A stretch of 64,000 bases of DNA from Streptomyces griseoaurantiacus (GTDB lineage Bacteria > Actinomycetota > Actinomycetes > Streptomycetales > Streptomycetaceae): positions 1-64,000 of the forward strand of contig BNBP01000001.1 in the NCBI GenBank assembly GCA_014656015.1, in the 5' to 3' direction. Of this stretch, positions 63,591 to 64,000 are shown piece by piece. The notes under the pieces were generated by a model. The model saw nothing but the letters and a program-made list of their open reading frames with translations. It was not told the origin of the DNA and ran no database searches. The translations under genes were made by a program, and so were the position numbers. Position 1 is the stretch's first letter. Each line of letters starts with the position of its first letter.

Positions 63591-64000
63591 TCAGCGCAGC
63601 GGATCGAAGGGGCCCAGTTCCGCCGGTCGACGGCCGGTGACCACCTGCTCCGCGAGCAGGCGACCGGTCGCCGGTCCGAGAGTGATGCCCCACATGCCGT
63701 GCCCGCCGGCGGCGAACACACGTGGCGAGCGAGTGGCGCCGATGAGCGGCAGGCCGTCGGGGGTGCAGGGCCGCGAACCCACCCATTCGTCCTTGCGTAT
63801 GTCGAGGTCCGCTCCCTCCAGCAGCGGCCGGGCGGCGTCCACGAGGGCGTTGATCCGGCGGGCGTCCAAAGGCGCCTCGGGAGACCGGAACTCCATCATG
63901 CCCGCCACCCGCAGGAGCCGGCCCTCCAGCGGCGTGCAGGCCACACGCTGAGCGGGGAAGTACACCGGCGCCGAGGGCACCCGCTCCATGGGGACGCTGA
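63591..64000 (-). CDS. D-amino-acid dehydrogenase/oxidase-like flavoprotein, C-terminal part
   Basis: The frame remains open to the window edge, so only the last ~135 residues are seen. PLEGRLLRVAGMMEFRSPEA, EWVGSRPCTPDGLPLIG and AGGHGMWGITLGPATG followed by LLAEQV match the C-terminal FAD-domain of the DadA/glycine oxidase family. The position beside a D-aminoacylase, transporter and Lrp-type regulator suggests oxidation of the freed D-amino acid to a keto acid. The in-frame ATG at 63989 is internal, not the start. Confidence 0.85.
   Translation of the reverse strand, partial: SVPMERVPSAPVYFPAQRVACTPLEGRLLRVAGMMEFRSPEAPLDARRINALVDAARPLLEGADLDIRKDEWVGSRPCTPDGLPLIGATRSPRVFAAGGHGMWGITLGPATGRLLAEQVVTGRRPAELGPFDPLR

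Overview
The window is high-GC actinobacterial DNA and almost certainly comes from a Streptomyces chromosome. The codon third positions are G/C-saturated, GTG starts are frequent, and several genes look leaderless. It opens with the 3' end of a 5S rRNA gene. The first ~40 kb follows, as far as I can recall it, the order of Streptomyces coelicolor genes from about SCO1389 down to about SCO1336. No species can be named from the sequence alone.

Region 1 (1-14.6 kb) is conserved core. It holds the 5S tail and terminator, a CDP-alcohol phosphatidyltransferase of the actinobacterial cardiolipin synthase type, a nucleotidyltransferase fused to a degenerate phosphomannomutase domain, and a block also known from mycobacteria (DUF881, small basic protein, DUF881, GarA-like FHA protein, MerR, DUF151 nuclease-family protein, MerR). 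DNA polymerase IV and a convergent PRC-barrel gene follow, then gcvP under a tandem glycine riboswitch. Region 2 (14.6-40.8 kb) is a mosaic of conserved single genes and regulator/target pairs: PadR, HxlR with an oxidoreductase, MocR with a flavin-binding protein, and LysR with a DMT transporter. It also has a HipA-like/DUF3037 pair, two short-chain dehydrogenases behind a strong promoter, a peptide-type binding lipoprotein, uracil-DNA glycosylase, and Lnt. Both DNA-repair genes (dinB, ung) carry the promoter signature of the RecA-independent (PafBC) damage response.

At about 41.0 kb the conserved block breaks off inside the remnant of an undecaprenyl-diphosphatase gene. Region 3 (41-53.7 kb) is accessory. 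Two paralogous metallo-beta-lactamase-fold hydrolases, one cytoplasmic and one with a Tat signal, flank a FUSC-family exporter. A carboxylesterase follows the first hydrolase and a RidA gene lies further downstream. A large LuxR-family ATPase regulator (LAL type) stands at the other end. Five copies of one palindrome (consensus GTATNMGTCASRTGACTG) sit upstream of the four leftward transcription units, one of them a perfect 28-bp palindrome. They look like the operators of an undescribed local regulon, perhaps for hydrolysing and exporting an aromatic ester or lactone. This is the most interesting part of the window.

Region 4 (54-64 kb) contains two catabolic modules. One is a GntR regulator divergent from an operon of an FAD-dependent oxidoreductase, an IlvD/Edd-family dehydratase and an MHS-type symporter. 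The other is an N-acyl-D-amino-acid deacylase translationally close to an ACS-type MFS transporter, divergent from a double-domain Lrp-type regulator. A D-amino-acid dehydrogenase-like gene runs off the right edge. Together these suggest N-acyl-D-amino acid uptake, deacylation and oxidation.
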